From Diospyros lotus (taxonomy: Eukaryota; Streptophyta; Magnoliopsida; Ericales; Ebenaceae), in assembly GCF_014633365.1 (NCBI RefSeq), contig NC_068350.1, positions 1,307,001-1,371,000 of the forward strand: 64,000 nt of DNA. The letters run 5' to 3'. The notes beneath the pieces were generated by a model. That model was not told the origin of the DNA. It worked only from the letters and a program-made list of their open reading frames with translations, and made no database searches. Made by a program: the position numbers and the translations under genes. Shown piece by piece: positions 46,201-61,200 of this stretch (positions are counted from its first letter, which is position 1; every line of letters begins with the position of its first letter).

Positions 46201-49200
46201 TGTTGCCAAGACATAATAGAAGCTGCATCCAGGCATCAGTTGATGGAGACCACCTTCCTCATCTCTTTCCTTGCCCTCGCAATTTGAAAACTCACCTGCA
46301 ACAGTATCCCATCTCCAGCCATTTCACTCTGGTAGGGTAATCAGTCATCATTCTACTGACCAATGAGATACAACAATGAATTTCCCTTATTCAAGTGACA
46401 TCTAATTTCTAATGTTCTAAGTCCTAACTTGGTACATCCCAAAGTGCCAAATTTCTGCCGAGTTTGTAATGGACAATTGAGTTATGGAGCCACTTTATCT
46501 TTTTGCTGGGAGAAGAAAGAGTTTGTATTTTTCTTCTTTTCACCTATCACTGGAAGATATGAATTTTCTTCCACCTCTCTGACATCCTAAGTTTTCCATC
46601 CAATTCAATTTGATGGATTTTCTGCTGCACCATTGGATTTGCCCATTCTTGCCAACCTGCTGTGTTTCTTAGATGATTGGTTTTATATTTTTAGCCCAGC
46701 CCATTTAGGTTCTGGATTCATTTCCCTGGTTCTTTAATAAGAATACTGAGATTGAGTTGATCCTCTTGAAATGATTGAATGAACTTGCTATGGAACATAT
46801 TCAATTTTTAACAAAACAAAACTGTAATATCAGTTTCGTTCTGTTCCTAATTAATTGTATTGTTAACTTGCTTATATAATTATTTATTACTGTTATTATT
46901 ATTTTATTTTTTTGGGGGGGGTGGGGGGTGTCACGAGACAAGAGACATCTGATTTTTGTGGCTAAGTTTGGTGTCGAATTCAGATATTACCTAATTGTAC
47001 TGCCTTAGTATTTTTATTCTCTTACTTGCATTTATTTTCCAACTGGGTAGTTTGTTATGGCAGAATCTGCCAGGTGTCCTAGTGCTAGAATAGGACAAAA
47101 TAGTTGGTTAGAGAGGGTGTGATCTGCTATGGCAGCACCCACATGTCAAGCTATATAAGCTTGTTCCTTCCTCTGTAAAAGGCATTCGAAGAATTTCAAT
47201 CAAAGATTCTATTACTCTCTCTCTCTCTCTTATTTCTCTTCCTCCCTACTCTTCTCTTCTACATTTCCTTCTCCGTCCTTCTTTTCTGTTCTAGAACAAT
47301 CCTCCAATTCACGTTTAATCAGGAGAATTGCTAACTGTCACAGCACTGCCGTGACAGGGGGTAAAGTTCTAGGGTAGTGTTTGAAAAAAGCTGGACATGA
47401 ATAGGGGAAGAAGGGCCCAAATTCAATTAATTTTATTTTGTTTCTGAGGATAGCTATTATAATAGGCTTCTAAGCTAATGCAAATCTCTTGCCACTGGTA
47501 TGGTTACTATCCTATATCTCCTTTTTCTTTTGTGATTAACTATCAGTGATTAGATTTCACTCTAAAATTTGGAGAGAGAGGATCATGTTGGTCATCCCAA
47601 AGGAGTATTTACAAGTTTAAGTGTACTTTTGTTTGAGTATAAAATTTGTTGAGAAGCTTCTTAAATTCCTACATGATCTGATTATGTTGGTTCCCATACT
47701 TTTGAGTATGAAATTGGTTTTCTTAAATTGGTGCAGGATCTGATACTTTTATTTTCATGTTTTGATGGGTAGACAGATACTATTGTCCTTTGTGTCTTTT
47801 ATACATTAATTTTTTTCCTCTTGGTGATATTATTATTCATAATAAAGTTAGTGTGGCTTCTATTGAAGATAAGATGTGTGAGACACAATTAAGATAGTTT
47901 GGTTATGTGAAAAGAAAACAATAGAGGCTCTTGTGAAGAGTGGAAGAAATGGAACAAGTATCTAATAAAAGAGGCAGGGGAAGACAGAATTTGGTGGGAG
48001 ATATACCTAGGTATCATATGAGTTGTAAGGCCCTTATAGAAGTAAGGTGGTAAATATAAACGATTGGTGAGCTAGAATTCGTAGCCGATCCCACTCAACG
48101 GGATAAAAACTTGATATGTTATTGTTGGTACTGCTATACTTTAACATATTTAAACAACACCAACAAATAGCAATTGCCTTTCCAATTACCTCTTTATCAT
48201 TTACCCTTGTTATGTTATCATGATAATGTTTTTCACATATTACTTGTTATAAATTGTAATGAGAATGATGTGTACTATGTTATAATCTCTCTCTAAACAG
48301 GTGTTTAGCAGTCTAATCTGGATAAATTTAGCAAAGAAAAAAGCAGTCTAATATTGGTTGGTTGCAAAAAGGAGGGGACTGTAGCCAACTGTTAATTAAT
48401 ACTGATAGTATCGAATAGGTGTGGTCTTAGTGTTGGACTTTGTGTTTCATGTAGGTAACAATGTGTTTCTCAAATTTCCTTGAATGTTATGGTCGTGCTT
48501 TTCTTCATCAAATCACAGCTTATCAATTAAATTTCCAGCAATCCTGGACCATAGAATAAGTGGAAGAGACATCTCGGAAGATAGCATAATTCAAGTGAGT
48601 GCCTCTTCGTCCTGTTTAAGTTTTTATTCATATCCATGCATATGACTCCATTTATACCACAGAACATATTCTCTCTCTCTCTCTCTGTGAGCAAGTGCAT
48701 CCACACACACATTGGGGATTCATCACTTTAACCATGGGTTGTACCTATTTCTTCATTTATCTTTCTCGTGTGCTTCAAGAATGATTCTTGTCCAGAGGGA
48801 GTGGGGTGCTTACACCCTTAGATGTTCTCATTTTAATTTTCTATTTTTCATGCTGTAGTTGCGATACTGCTAGTTCTGTTATTGTAGACCATAGATCGGA
48901 TGGATACCTGTGATGATTTTATTTTTGTGGAATACCATAGTCGTGCTTTTTTTGCACTGACATAGTAATAGTGTCCCCATTTCTGACACAGTAATAGTAA
49001 TGTATTTGTCCATCTGCTTCCACTTCCTGTTGTCTCCAGTCTTTGTTTTTCCATTTTTCATTCTCTGTATTGCGTGGGATCTGTGTAGTATTTCCATAGG
49101 CTGTGTATTATTCTTATTTTTATTTTTAATGTTTAGTAATGAATTATCTTATATATACCTTTGACCTTGTCTATATAATTTTTCCTCTTTTCCAATTATG

Positions 49201-52200
49201 AATGGTTGAATGCCCCTTGAAAGCTTAATATCTCACAAATTGTACTAAGGTAACACTACCTGTCAAATCTCTTCTGAAGGAAACCCTACTGGCCTCCATC
49301 ATGGGCAATTGTAAAACTGGAGTTCATGCTAAATTCTTCATTAGTTCCAGTAATTAATTTGATAGTTTTTTTTATTAGATTATGTGAAATATTCATTTTA
49401 ACTGTACTATACATGTGCCTGCTCAAGGTTTTGTCATCAATGTAGAAAATTGGGGCGTTCTGGGCAATGTTAGAGGATATCCAGACGCAGGTTTGAAGGA
49501 AAGAGATCAAGGGTTTGAATATTCTAAGTTCGTTTTTGTGAAGGGTGCTGATTCTCCAAACTATAAACTTAGGGTCTGGGAATTAGCAGATTAAGAGAAC
49601 TTTGGCATGGCAGTTATTTAGCATAGAGGAGCCTTAAGAATTTGGCCACCACATGTTTAAAAATTCTTGTTGGCTGGTCCCTGTGTGTGACCTCCAAATT
49701 CTCCAACATGTGTACATTTCTTCCAGTTTTTCTGCATAGATAGGTTTGACATTAAGTATATGGGCCTTACAGAAGATATGGCAATGGATAGAAATGAATG
49801 GATATCTAGCATTCACAGCTGTAGTTGACCCCATAGAGTGGGATAAAGGCTTGATATCTTGTAACCTTCCTATTAAAATCCAGTCCAGTGTTTCTATTTT
49901 GAATGTTTTTCTTGTCTTTGGATTTTAATCAAACATTTGAGCGGAAAAATAAAAGGACAGAAACTGCAGTGAAATTTCACCATGATGTTAGTTTGAGTGT
50001 GATATTCCTAAGAGTAAAAGATAAAAAATAAATTTGTTGCTATGATTAATTGAAAATGCACATTCTGTGGTGGCGATATTCAGACGGATTAGCTGACTTG
50101 TTGCTAATGGGCTGGATTTTCTATACCCCTATGGGGTAAACAGTTCCGTCGATTATGCAGGACATCTGGAGCAAGGGTGATAATCGACACTACCAATGCA
50201 CGTGATTCTTTGTATCGTGCATCTGTGGAATTTGTTCTAAACATTTGTGGCAGGTCCTTCTCTGCTAGTATCACTTAAACCTCCTCAATAACTGGTTATT
50301 GCTGGTTTCTTTTACTGGCTGCATTACATAACTAAGATATGATTCTGTTTTTCCCAGTGCTGAAAATCAACCTACCTCTGTCCACATTGATGGTGAGGAT
50401 CCCCAGGCATTCATTGCTGGGCTTGCTGATAACATTGGACTTGAGGACGGTCGTGCTGCAAGAATAGTTTCTGCAACTGTTGCTGCACGCACACGCTCAT
50501 CCTTTCTACAGGCTTGGGTAATTTTTTCATATTCTCATCCTTGGAAGTGGATGATATTTTCTGCCAATGGCATTTTCTGGGCTGTTGCTGCAAGAGCATC
50601 GTCATGTCTTTCTGTAGAGGCATACATGACATTCTCATATATCATAGTCACGGAATGCTTGAGCTGCTCCAAGATGCCAAGGTCTCTTGGGGTCTTAAGT
50701 GTAAGGACGATGGAGGGTTCAGGAGTCATTAAAATGATGCACATGTTGTGTAGAACATGCAAATACATGTGCATTATTGGAACAAGTGGGTGTATATAAA
50801 ATATATATTGTTGCTAGAACAATAAAAATCAAACGTAGAACATCAACATAACAAGCAACAGCCATAATGGATCAGCTATCCAACACATTGACAATTCTAG
50901 ATTCCAGAGGGTAAGACATAAAGCTTGGTGATATAGGTCATTAAAAATCGTTCCTTACCAACCTATAAATCTTCACTGAAAATGATGGAGCTGGCCATGA
51001 CATCTCAGATTTAATTTTAAGAAGTGTACCTTCAATCTTTTTGGTTGCTTCTGGATTCTAGTTTAACTTCTTTGTAGCATTTATTCAATTTTTAGGCTTT
51101 GGAAATGCAAGGGAAACATTCTGAAGCAGAGTTGGAGCTGTTGAAGATATGTCTCATCCACCAGATATTTCCTCCAGAAGAGAATTCTGTATGTGCTGCT
51201 TACTTTCTCCCTCGCATTCTACTCTGAAGAAATTCTTCTCCATTCTGTAAATGTTAAATATGATGTTTCCTTGTTTTCTAGGAATATGCAATCTTGTTTC
51301 ATTGACTTTTAAGGATATCATGAGGATATGCAAGGGTTCATCCCCTGCTGTCCGCAAGAACATGCATGCAGACTGATGCTCCTTATCATTCGTTGCCAAC
51401 TGTTGTTTTAGAACGCTAACTTTCTCACTTCCAAGGTTCTCATCATCTTTCCTTTCTTTCTAAAGCAATATAAGTCCATTTGAAAACCTTCTATATGTCC
51501 CAGTTTCCAGGAAATTCACTCCTTTTACATGTGGTCTCCATGGTTAACACATGCAGTGGGAGAAGGTCCTCTTGCACTTGTAAATAGAATTTCTAATGGC
51601 CATAGTGATGTTAAAGAGGTTGTAAACGTTATTTTTGTTTGAATTGGTTTCATGTCAATTTTTTGCCATTGCGAAAGAGCACCTTTCATGCTGGCAACAT
51701 ACCTTTCCGATGGCTGCTCTGCAGTCATAAATACCACCTGATTTTGGGATCATGGAGTCTCATTTTCTTCCTCTTCCATAGTCCCAAAGATTTGTTTTAT
51801 GATTGTTTAATTATTTTCATTTGATGTATGCTGTACATACACTGAGGTAGATTTTACTAAAATATGGTATCAAACTTTGGTTTCTACCGGTCACTTCCCA
51901 CATGTCATTGTTCTCCAAGGTACATCGCCTATTTTGAATGTGCTGAGACAAGCTTCTGTCTATACATATAATGGGAGGAAGAATTATCAATATTGTTTTC
52001 ATTATATAACCAATCTCTCCCTCTTGACCTGATATGTCAGTTCCTTCAGTGGCCATTTCTATGTCTGGATCTTTTATAATCATTTTAGTCCTTAAGACCG
52101 CCACACACTCACAGCAAACTACCCCTCAAGAACTCACTGATTATACCTCAAACAATATACACACAATCACTCAATAGGAAGAACAAGAATAGGAATGGAA

Positions 52201-55200
52201 AAACAGCAACAAGATACGCCAGATTTTATCCTGGTTCAGTCTCATAAATGAGACCTACATCCAGACTGCCTTAGGCCCATGAAATCTCCACTATCTTGAC
52301 AACTTTAAAGCAATTATATGAACTAGGAAAACCCTCTCTTTTCTTTAGTCTAAATCTCTAGACTACCAAGAGAAGAAACCCCAAGAGAAATACAGAATCT
52401 CTCAACCTAGCTCACCCGCTCAACCCTTACAAGATATTCCTGAGATCTCACACCCACAACCGAGTTCTCCCAGCCCCTATTTATAAAGCATAGAGGCGGG
52501 CAAGGCAGTTACAACCAACTGCCCTAACTGACCGATAAACTAACTTACTTACTTTTGGACAGCTATAAAACAGAGAGAAAAACCAGTACATCAAGTAAAC
52601 TTATGCTAATAGATTTTATACAAAAATCTAAGTACATAAACTAATCTAAAACAAATGTCTTCACAATTCTCCACCCATTTGAATTAGATTCTCTGCACTT
52701 TAGGTTCCTGCACTCCTGCTCCACCTTCAATCTGATCTGGGATAAGATTCAACTGCTTGATATGATGCTGAAGCTTTGAAACTGGAACAGCTTTAGTAAA
52801 TATATCTGCAGTATTATTTTCACCTGCAACTTTGATTAGATCAACAAGTTTATTTTCAATGATATCCCTAATGAAATGATACCTAATGTCTATGTGTTTC
52901 GTCCTCTCATGGTGAGCCTAGTTCTTTGATAAATGTATAGCACTTTGACTATCACACATCAAAGTGACTTTAATCTCTAAACCTAGAAGCTCTCCCACTA
53001 GCCCCTTAAGCCATATAGCCTCTTTAATTGCATCAGCAACAGCTATATATTCTGCCTCGGTAGTGGATAAAGCTACCACATGTTGGAGGCTAGACTTCCA
53101 ACTAATAGAGGAATTCCACAACTTAAAAACATAACCAGTTGTGGACCTACGTTTATCAAGATCAGCAGCATAATCTGCATTCGAGAAGCCTAGAATACTA
53201 GGTTTTTCTCCTATATTAGCTCCACCATAGGACAATACATTCTTGCTAGTGCCCCTTAGGTATCTAAGCATCCATTTTACAGCCATCCCATGGGATCTAC
53301 CTGGGTTTGCCATGAAGCGGCTAACTACACTCATTGCATGAGCTAGATCGGGGCGGGTACACACCATTCCATACATCAGGCTGCCAACAGCATTTGAGTA
53401 TGGAATTTTCTCCATTTCTCTTCTCTCCACCTCATCTTTAGGGGACTGATTTGAAGATAATTTGAAATGAGGTGCAAACGGCACACTCACTAGTTTTGAA
53501 ACAGCCATACCAAACCTAGATAGCAGCTTTTCTATATAGGATTTTTGAGATAAGAAAATTTTCCTATGCTGTCTATCCCTAGAGATTTCCATCCCTAGAA
53601 TCTTTCTAGCCTCACCTAGCTCCTTCATTTCAAATTCAGCCTTTAATTTTTGCTTAAGTTGCTGAATTTCTCTATGGGATTGACTTGCAATAGGCATGTC
53701 ATCCACATATAACAGTAAGTATATTGAAATGCTAGGAGATATGTGCTTAAGATACACACAACAGTCATAGGAACATCTTGAATATCCTTGGCCTATCATA
53801 ACAGTATCAAATCGACGATACCATTGCCTAGGAGATTGTTTGAGCCCATAGAGAGACTTTTTGAGCAAACAAACTTTCTCCACTTTATCCTTAACTTCAA
53901 AGCCTCTAGGTTGGTTCATATATATCTTCTCTTCCAACTCTCCATGAAGGAAAGCTGTAGTAACATCCATCTGCTCCAATTTCAAGTCTAATTGGGCAGT
54001 GATGGCCAGCAAAACCCTTATTGATGTATGCCTTACAACTGGGGAGAAAACTTCATTGTAATCAACCCCTTGGACTTGAGTAAACCCTCTAGCAACTAGC
54101 CTAGCTTTGAATCTAGGCTTAGAATTTTCATCGGCTCCTTCTTTTATTTTGTAGAGCCATTTGCAGCTTACAATCCTTTTCCCTTTTGGTTTTTCTACCA
54201 GTTCCCAGGTTTGGTTTTTCTTAAGGGAAGATATTTTTGATTTCATGGCTTCTATCCATTTTTGGGAATCCTTAGATGCTATAGCTTGGTCATAGGATTG
54301 TGGCTCTTCATCAGAAATTTTAGAGGCACTATATAAAGCATAGGCTACTAAATCTGAGTAGCCAAACCTAAGAGGTGGCCTACAAACTCTAGGCTGCCTA
54401 CCTCTAGCCACACTATACCTATTAGGGTTTGGCTGATCACCAATGCTAGAATCAGCATCACTGTCAGCCTCTTCTTCCTCATATTGAGAGGTTTCAGCAT
54501 CCTGTTCTTCTTTTTGGACCTGATCATTTTGGTCCAGATCTGGTTCAGGCTCTATTTCAGTTATTTCAGACTCTATACCTTGAATATCTATCTTCATAGA
54601 GTCCTTCTTTCCATCTAGATCCTTCTGGGTTTCATTTGTGCTTAGACTCATGGTAGTTGACTCATCAAATGTCATATCCCTTGAGATTATTGTCCTAGGT
54701 CCTCCTTGTTCAAGGTTCCATAGTTTATATCCTTTCACACCGGTTGGGTAACCTATAAAGAGACATTTCTTAGCCCTGGGTTCAAGCTTGCCTTGCTTCA
54801 CATGAGCATAGGCTAAGCACTCAAATACCCTAAGGTGGGCAAGACTAGGCTTATGGCCTGTCCATTTCTCATAAGGGGTTTGCAAATCTATGGCTTTAGA
54901 TGGGGTTCGGTTTAGAATATGGGCTGCAGTAGACATTGCTTCCCTCCAGAAAATTTTTGGCAAATGTGCATGGAATAACATGCATCTTACCCTTTCTAAA
55001 ATTGTCCGATTCATTCTCTCAGCCACCCCGTTTTGCTGGGGATTTCCAGGCGCTGTTAAGTGCCTAATTATGCCATTTTCTTTGCACATTTCATTGAATT
55101 CCTTATTGCAAAATTCCAATCCATTATCTATCCTAATGGTTTTAATTTTCTTGCCCATTTGAGCTTCTACCATTGTCTTCCAATTTCTAAAGGTCTCATA

Positions 55201-58200
55201 AGTTTGATCTTTAGATTTTAGCACATAAACCCACAACATTCTAGAATAATCATCTATGATAGAAAGGAAATATCTAGAACCTCCATGGGTTGGGGTTTGG
55301 GCTGGTCCCCACAGGTCCGAGTGTATATAATCTAAGATAGACTTAGATGAGTGAATGACAGTCTTATTAAACCTAAGTTTTGCTGCCTTTCCATAGATGC
55401 AAGACTCACATTTGGACAAAACTGAGACTTGGTTATTTTCTAAAATCCCTTGTTTAGCTAACTCCTTGAGCCCTTGCTCACTTATATGTGACATCCTTAG
55501 ATGCCACAGTTTTGCCAAATCTTGGGATTTGTTACTTACTGCTGCAGCCTCACCACTTAAGGTGGAGGCTTGTAAGATATAAATTCCATTCTGCAGTTTA
55601 GCTTTCATGCAGACAAGTGACCCCTTTGCCACTGTTATGGCCCTTGTCTCTCCTTTGAATTTTAGGCCATTTCTGTCTAATTCTCCAAGGGAAACCAAGT
55701 TCCTCTTGAGATTAGGCACATGCCTGACTGCTGAGAGAGTCATAACCGTGCCATCATCCATCCTTAACCTCACATCACCCACTCCTATAACCTTGCACTC
55801 ATGGTCATTGCCCAGCAAGACCTTACCCCCATTGATTTCTCTATAGTTTTGCAGCCAATGCCTTCTAGGGGTCATGTGGAATGAACAACTTGAATCCATC
55901 ACCCAACTATTATTTCTAGCTATTTCTGTGACAGTCAAGGCCTCTGAACAGTCATATCCAAGGTCAACTAAGTTTGCTCCACCATCGGATGTTTTCTTTT
56001 CAGCCATGTCTTTCTTTCTTTTAGGGCAGTATCTCTTGATATGCCCTTCCTCCTGGCAATAGTAGCATTTAATAGGGCCCTTTCCATTTCTAGACTTTGA
56101 TCTAGACTTTCCTCTTTTCCCTTTTGAGTCCTTTTTGGTACTCCTAGACCTTACGGTTAGGGCATCACTAGGGGTGGTTTTTACTTCCATTTTTATTCTC
56201 AATTCCTTTGAGTTTAGGGCTCCTATTACATCTTCTAACGATAACTTGTCCCTACCGTGTTGAAGAATGTCTACAAAGTTTTCATAAGACTTAGGCAATG
56301 AATAAAGAAGAACTAGGGCTCTGTCTTCATCCTCATAGTTTACTCCTATATTCTCTAAGTCAAGACATAGCTTATTGAATTCATCTAGATGCTCTTGAAG
56401 TTTCTGATTTTCTTGCATCTTATATGTGAAGAATTTGGCCTTCAAATATAGCCTACTGGATAAAGTCTTCTTTAAATAAAGAGACTCCAATTTCATCCAG
56501 ATTTCAGTGGTTGTTTTTAATTTTGAAACTTCTCGGAGAACTTTGTCTCCAAGACTCAAGATAAGCATACTGAATGCTTTCTTGTTAATTTCCTTATCCT
56601 CTCAAGATATGGTTTTAGGATCTTTACCTTCAGAGCTTCCCTCGGTAGTTACCTCTTGTTCGATTGCTTTTTCCAATCCGAGACTGCACAGCAGGGCTTC
56701 CATTTTGATCCGCCAGAGACCAAAATCATTGCTGCCGTCGAACTTCTCCACATCATATCGGGTGGCCAATGAGGGTGTCATAATCGCCTACCAGAGCTGA
56801 TTATGGTTTCTTGAGAATCTTGAAAATCTTGATAGAGTTGCTGGAGATGATCCCTGGAGCTCTGATACCAGATTGTAGTCCTTAAGACCGCCACACACTC
56901 ACAGCAAACTACCCCTCAAGAACTCACTGATTATACCTCAAACAATATACACACAATCACTCGATAGGAAGAACAAGAATAGGAATCGAAAAATAGCAAC
57001 AAGATACGCCAGATTTTATCCTGGTTCAGTCTCATAAATGAAACCTACATCCAGACTGCCTTAGGCCCATGAAATCTCCACTATCTTGACAACTTTACAG
57101 CAATTATATGAACTAGGAAAACCCTCTCTTTTCTTTAGTCTAAAACCCTAGACTACCAAGAGAAGAAACCCCAAGAGAAATACAGAATCTCTCAACCTAG
57201 CTCACCCGCTCAACCCTTACAAGATATTCCTGAGATCTCACACCCACAACCGAGTTCTCCCAACCCCTATTTATAAAGCATAGAGGCGGGCAAGGCAATT
57301 ACAACCAACTGCCCTAACTGACCGATAAACTAACTAACTAACTTCTGGACAGCTATAAAACAGAGAGAAAAAACCAGTACATCAAGTAAACTTATGCTAA
57401 TAGATTTTATACAAAAATCTAAGTACATAAACTAATCTAAAACAAATGTCTTCACAATCATGTTTCTTGAAATTATGTAAGAAGCTTTCTTCTTACCTTA
57501 AACATAGAAAAGTATGGTAGTTGTTTAAGAGCACAGTTAAAAAAATGCAGCACTCCCAAAGAGGAGAAAAAAAAATCATCTTTATCTATATTCTGGTTTT
57601 GTTTTTCTTTTCTCCACGTATAAAAATCGAATATGCAATCAATTGGTGTGGTTTTCTTAAAGAATAAGGGCTTGTTTTGTGGTTGGTTCATTCACCCCTT
57701 TTCGGGCAAGGCACATCTTGCCATATCTAATAATTGAAATATTCAATTGCAATTATGATTCTCTATTATCTTTATTGAAATATTCAATTGCAATTTTTGA
57801 ATGATTGGGGGGGGGGGGGGGGGGGGGGCAACAAGCCACTAGGTGAGCCAATGGGGTCTGCTGCATGAATTATAGACATTCAACTATCTCTATCTGTGGC
57901 CATAATCTTTGTAAGGCCATTATGCCCTATGTTATGTTTAAATGTTTCTCACAAAGTTTCTCTAGTCTTTCTCTTTTTTGCTACATTTTTTCTCTATTTC
58001 ATCAACTTGCCTCTCCGGTGCTTTCTTTGGTCTTTTTCTATCATGTTTAAACCGTTTTAATTGTAATCCATGCATCTTATTTTTAATAAGCACTACTCTA
58101 ACCTTATTACATATTATCTTGTTTCTATTTTTTTTTTTAATGGTTGCACATCTCTATAATATTCTTATCTTAGTTACGCTTATATTTTACACATGTTAGC

Positions 58201-61200
58201 ACTTAATTGCCCAACTTTCTAAGTCAGACAACAAATTATGAAAAATCGTTAGGGCATAACCCTTCATAGCAACGCGCTACACTGTCCGCATATAGTGTCA
58301 AGTGAGCTAGAGCCGCTGCATCGGCGTCCAGATGTAGTGACAAATGAGCAAGGGTCCCTGCATTTACTTGGACGGATGTGGGTAAAGAAGCTAGTTCAAA
58401 ATCAAAACCAAAATAAAAAACAAAATCAAATTCAAAGTCAAGGTCAAAACCAAAATCATAGATTAAGGATTGGGTCATGGAACATATGAACATTAACAGA
58501 CAAAGCTATGGAAGTGGTAGATGTGATGATTAGGAGAAAGATTAATATTATGTGCCTTCAAAAGACTAGATGGGTAGGGAAAAAAACAAAAACTTTATCA
58601 GAAACTTGATATAAAATATGGTACACAAGAAATGATCGAGCGAAAAATAGAGTGGGGATTATTATGGATAAAAGCTTAGTAGATGAGGTAGTGGATGTAA
58701 AGAGAATAGATGATAAGATTATTATGGTGAATGTTGGTCTAGGAATAATGATTATGAATATCTTTAGTACATATGCACCACAAGCGATGTTAGGTGAGAA
58801 GATAAAAGCAAAATTTTGGAAAGACTTAGAGGGACTCGTACAAATGATACCAAGAGGAGAGAAAGCGATTATAGGAAGTGATTTAAATGGTCATGTGGGT
58901 AGAGACGGAAACGGCTATAAAGAGGTGCATGGAGGGTATGGATTCGGGGAAATTAATAATAAAGGTAAGTCTATTTTAAAGTTTGCTATAGCATATGGGC
59001 TCATCATAACCAATACTAGATTAAAAAAACAGGACGAACACTTAATCACATATAAAAATGTTACATTAAACACTCAAATAGATTATTTTCTCATGAGACA
59101 AGAGAATCAGTTATGTTGTAGGGATTGTAAAGTGATACTAGGAGAGTGTTTGACTACTCAACATAGACTTCTGATACTTGATGTCCAAGTAAGAAATTAG
59201 AAGAGAAAAAATCACATAAAACAAAATCCAAGAATTAGGTGGTGGGATTTAAAAGGGGAGAAATAACTAATCTTCAAAGAAAAATTAAGGGGTAGAAGGG
59301 AAGGGCATGGAGAAGGACCGGCAAACCAAATGTGGAGGAAAATGGCTACTGCCCTGAGAAGCACGGTAAAGGTAGTCCTTGGAGAGACAAATGGTAGAGC
59401 CCCAAACCTTAAGGAGTCTTGGTGGTGGAATGAAAAGGTATAATTGAAAATTAGAAATAAGAAAACTTGCTATAAGGCTATGTATCAGTGCAACAATGAA
59501 GAAAACCTAAAAAATTATAAAGAAGCAAAAAAGACAGCAAAAAAAGATGTTAGTGAAGCAAGATTAAAAGCATATGCAAATTTATTTAAACGACTTGATA
59601 CAAAAAATGGAGAAAGGGATATATATAAATTAGCTAAAGCAAGAAAAAGAAAAACAAGGGATCTAAATTAAATGAAATGCATAAAAGATGAAATCAAAAT
59701 GTATTAGTGAATGAGGGAGCAATTAAGGAGAGATGAGGGAGTATTTCACAAAATTATTCAATGATGGTGGGGATACAAGAGTGAGGTTAGGACATCTTAG
59801 TAACTCCGAAGGAAACGTGAGCTATACTTCATCGACGCATAAGTTCAAATGAAATAAGACAAGTATAAAAAAAGATGAAAAATCATAAGGCGGTGAGACC
59901 GGATAATATACCAATAGAAGTATGGAAATGCATGGGAGAAAAGGGCATTTCCTGGCTAACAAAATTATTTAACACAATCCTTAAATAAAAAAAGATGCTA
60001 GATGAGTGGAGGAAGAGTACTTTGGTTCCTATATACAAGAACAAAGGAGATGTTCAAAATTGTGAAAACTACAGAGGAATTAAGTTAATAAGCCATACCA
60101 TGAAACTCTGGGAAAGAGTGATAGAGCAGATATTCAAAAAAGAAACAGATGTCTCGGAAAATCAATTTGGTTTTATGCCTGATAGGTCAACAATGGAAGC
60201 TATATACCTATTGAGGCGTCTAATGGAAAGGTATCGGGATCGGCAGAAAGATTTGCATATGGTGTTTATAGATCTAGAAAAGGCCTATGATAAGGTCCCT
60301 AAAGAAGTATTATTGAGGGTTTTAGAGAAGAAATGAGTCCGAATAGTCTATATACAAGCCCTTAAAGACATGTATCACAATGTAGAAACAAGGGTCAGAA
60401 CATGCAGAGGGGATACTGAACCGTTTAAAATTATAATGGAACTATATCAAGGTTCTACATTAAGTCCATACTTATTTGTTTTAGTAATAGATGAACTCAC
60501 TAAACACATTCAGATAGAGGTGCCATGGTGTATGCTATTTTTAGATGACATAGTGTTGGTAGATGCAACAAAAGAGGGAGTGAACACTAAGCTTGAGTTG
60601 TGGAGAAACAATTTAGAATCTAAGGGATTTAAATTAAGTAGAAATAAAACAGAATATATGGAATGTAAATTTAGTAAGAATGCAAGAGTGGAGGATGTTA
60701 TAATAAAATTGGAAGACCAAATCTTACAAAGAAAAGATCATTTTCGATATTTGGGATTAGTGATTCTTAAAGATAGAGAAATTCAGGATGTCACTCATAA
60801 AATTAAGGTAGGTTGGCTAAAATAGAGAAATGCATCGGGGGTGTTATGTGATGGTAAAATTCCATTAAAACTGAAAAGAAAATTCTATAGGACAACCATA
60901 AGAACAGTCTTGTTGTATGGTTCAAAATGTTGAGCAGTCAAATACTAGTATGAACAAAAGACGAGCATAGCGGAGATGAGGATACTAAGATGGATGTGTG
61001 GCCATACAAGAAAAGATAAAATTAGAAATGAGGTTATTCGTAATAAGGTGGGAGTAGTGCCAATTGAGGAGAAGATGAGAGAGATTAGACTAAGATGGTT
61101 TGGTCATATGAGAACAAGACCAAGAGACGCTCTTGTGAGGAGAGTTGATGAAATGGAACAATTAGTCAAAAAAAGAGGTAGGGGCAGACTTAAGAAGATT

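Larger units (their letters stand above)
52084..57456 (-). mobile_element. full-length Copia (Tork/Tnt1-like) LTR retrotransposon, 5373 bp
   Basis: Two LTRs of 582 and 583 bp flank a minus-strand gag-pol frame, with ATCAT duplicated at 52079-52083 and 57457-57461. A tRNA-iMet primer-binding site and a purine tract are in place. I count about 13 substitutions and one indel between the LTRs (roughly 2.4 percent), so insertion is fairly recent. Domain order protease, integrase, RT, RNase H is Copia. It sits antisense in intron 5 of the unnamed gene. Two in-frame stops make this copy unlikely to be autonomous. Confidence 0.97.

Noticed and set aside
47090..47360. Possible solo LTR with CTATATAAGC box and CT-rich leader
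   Set aside because: Looks LTR-like (TGTTATGGCAG start near 47051) but no matching CA end with a duplicated 5-bp target could be found.
54890..56800. Plus-strand frames across the Copia element
   Set aside because: Shadows of the minus-strand gag-pol frame.
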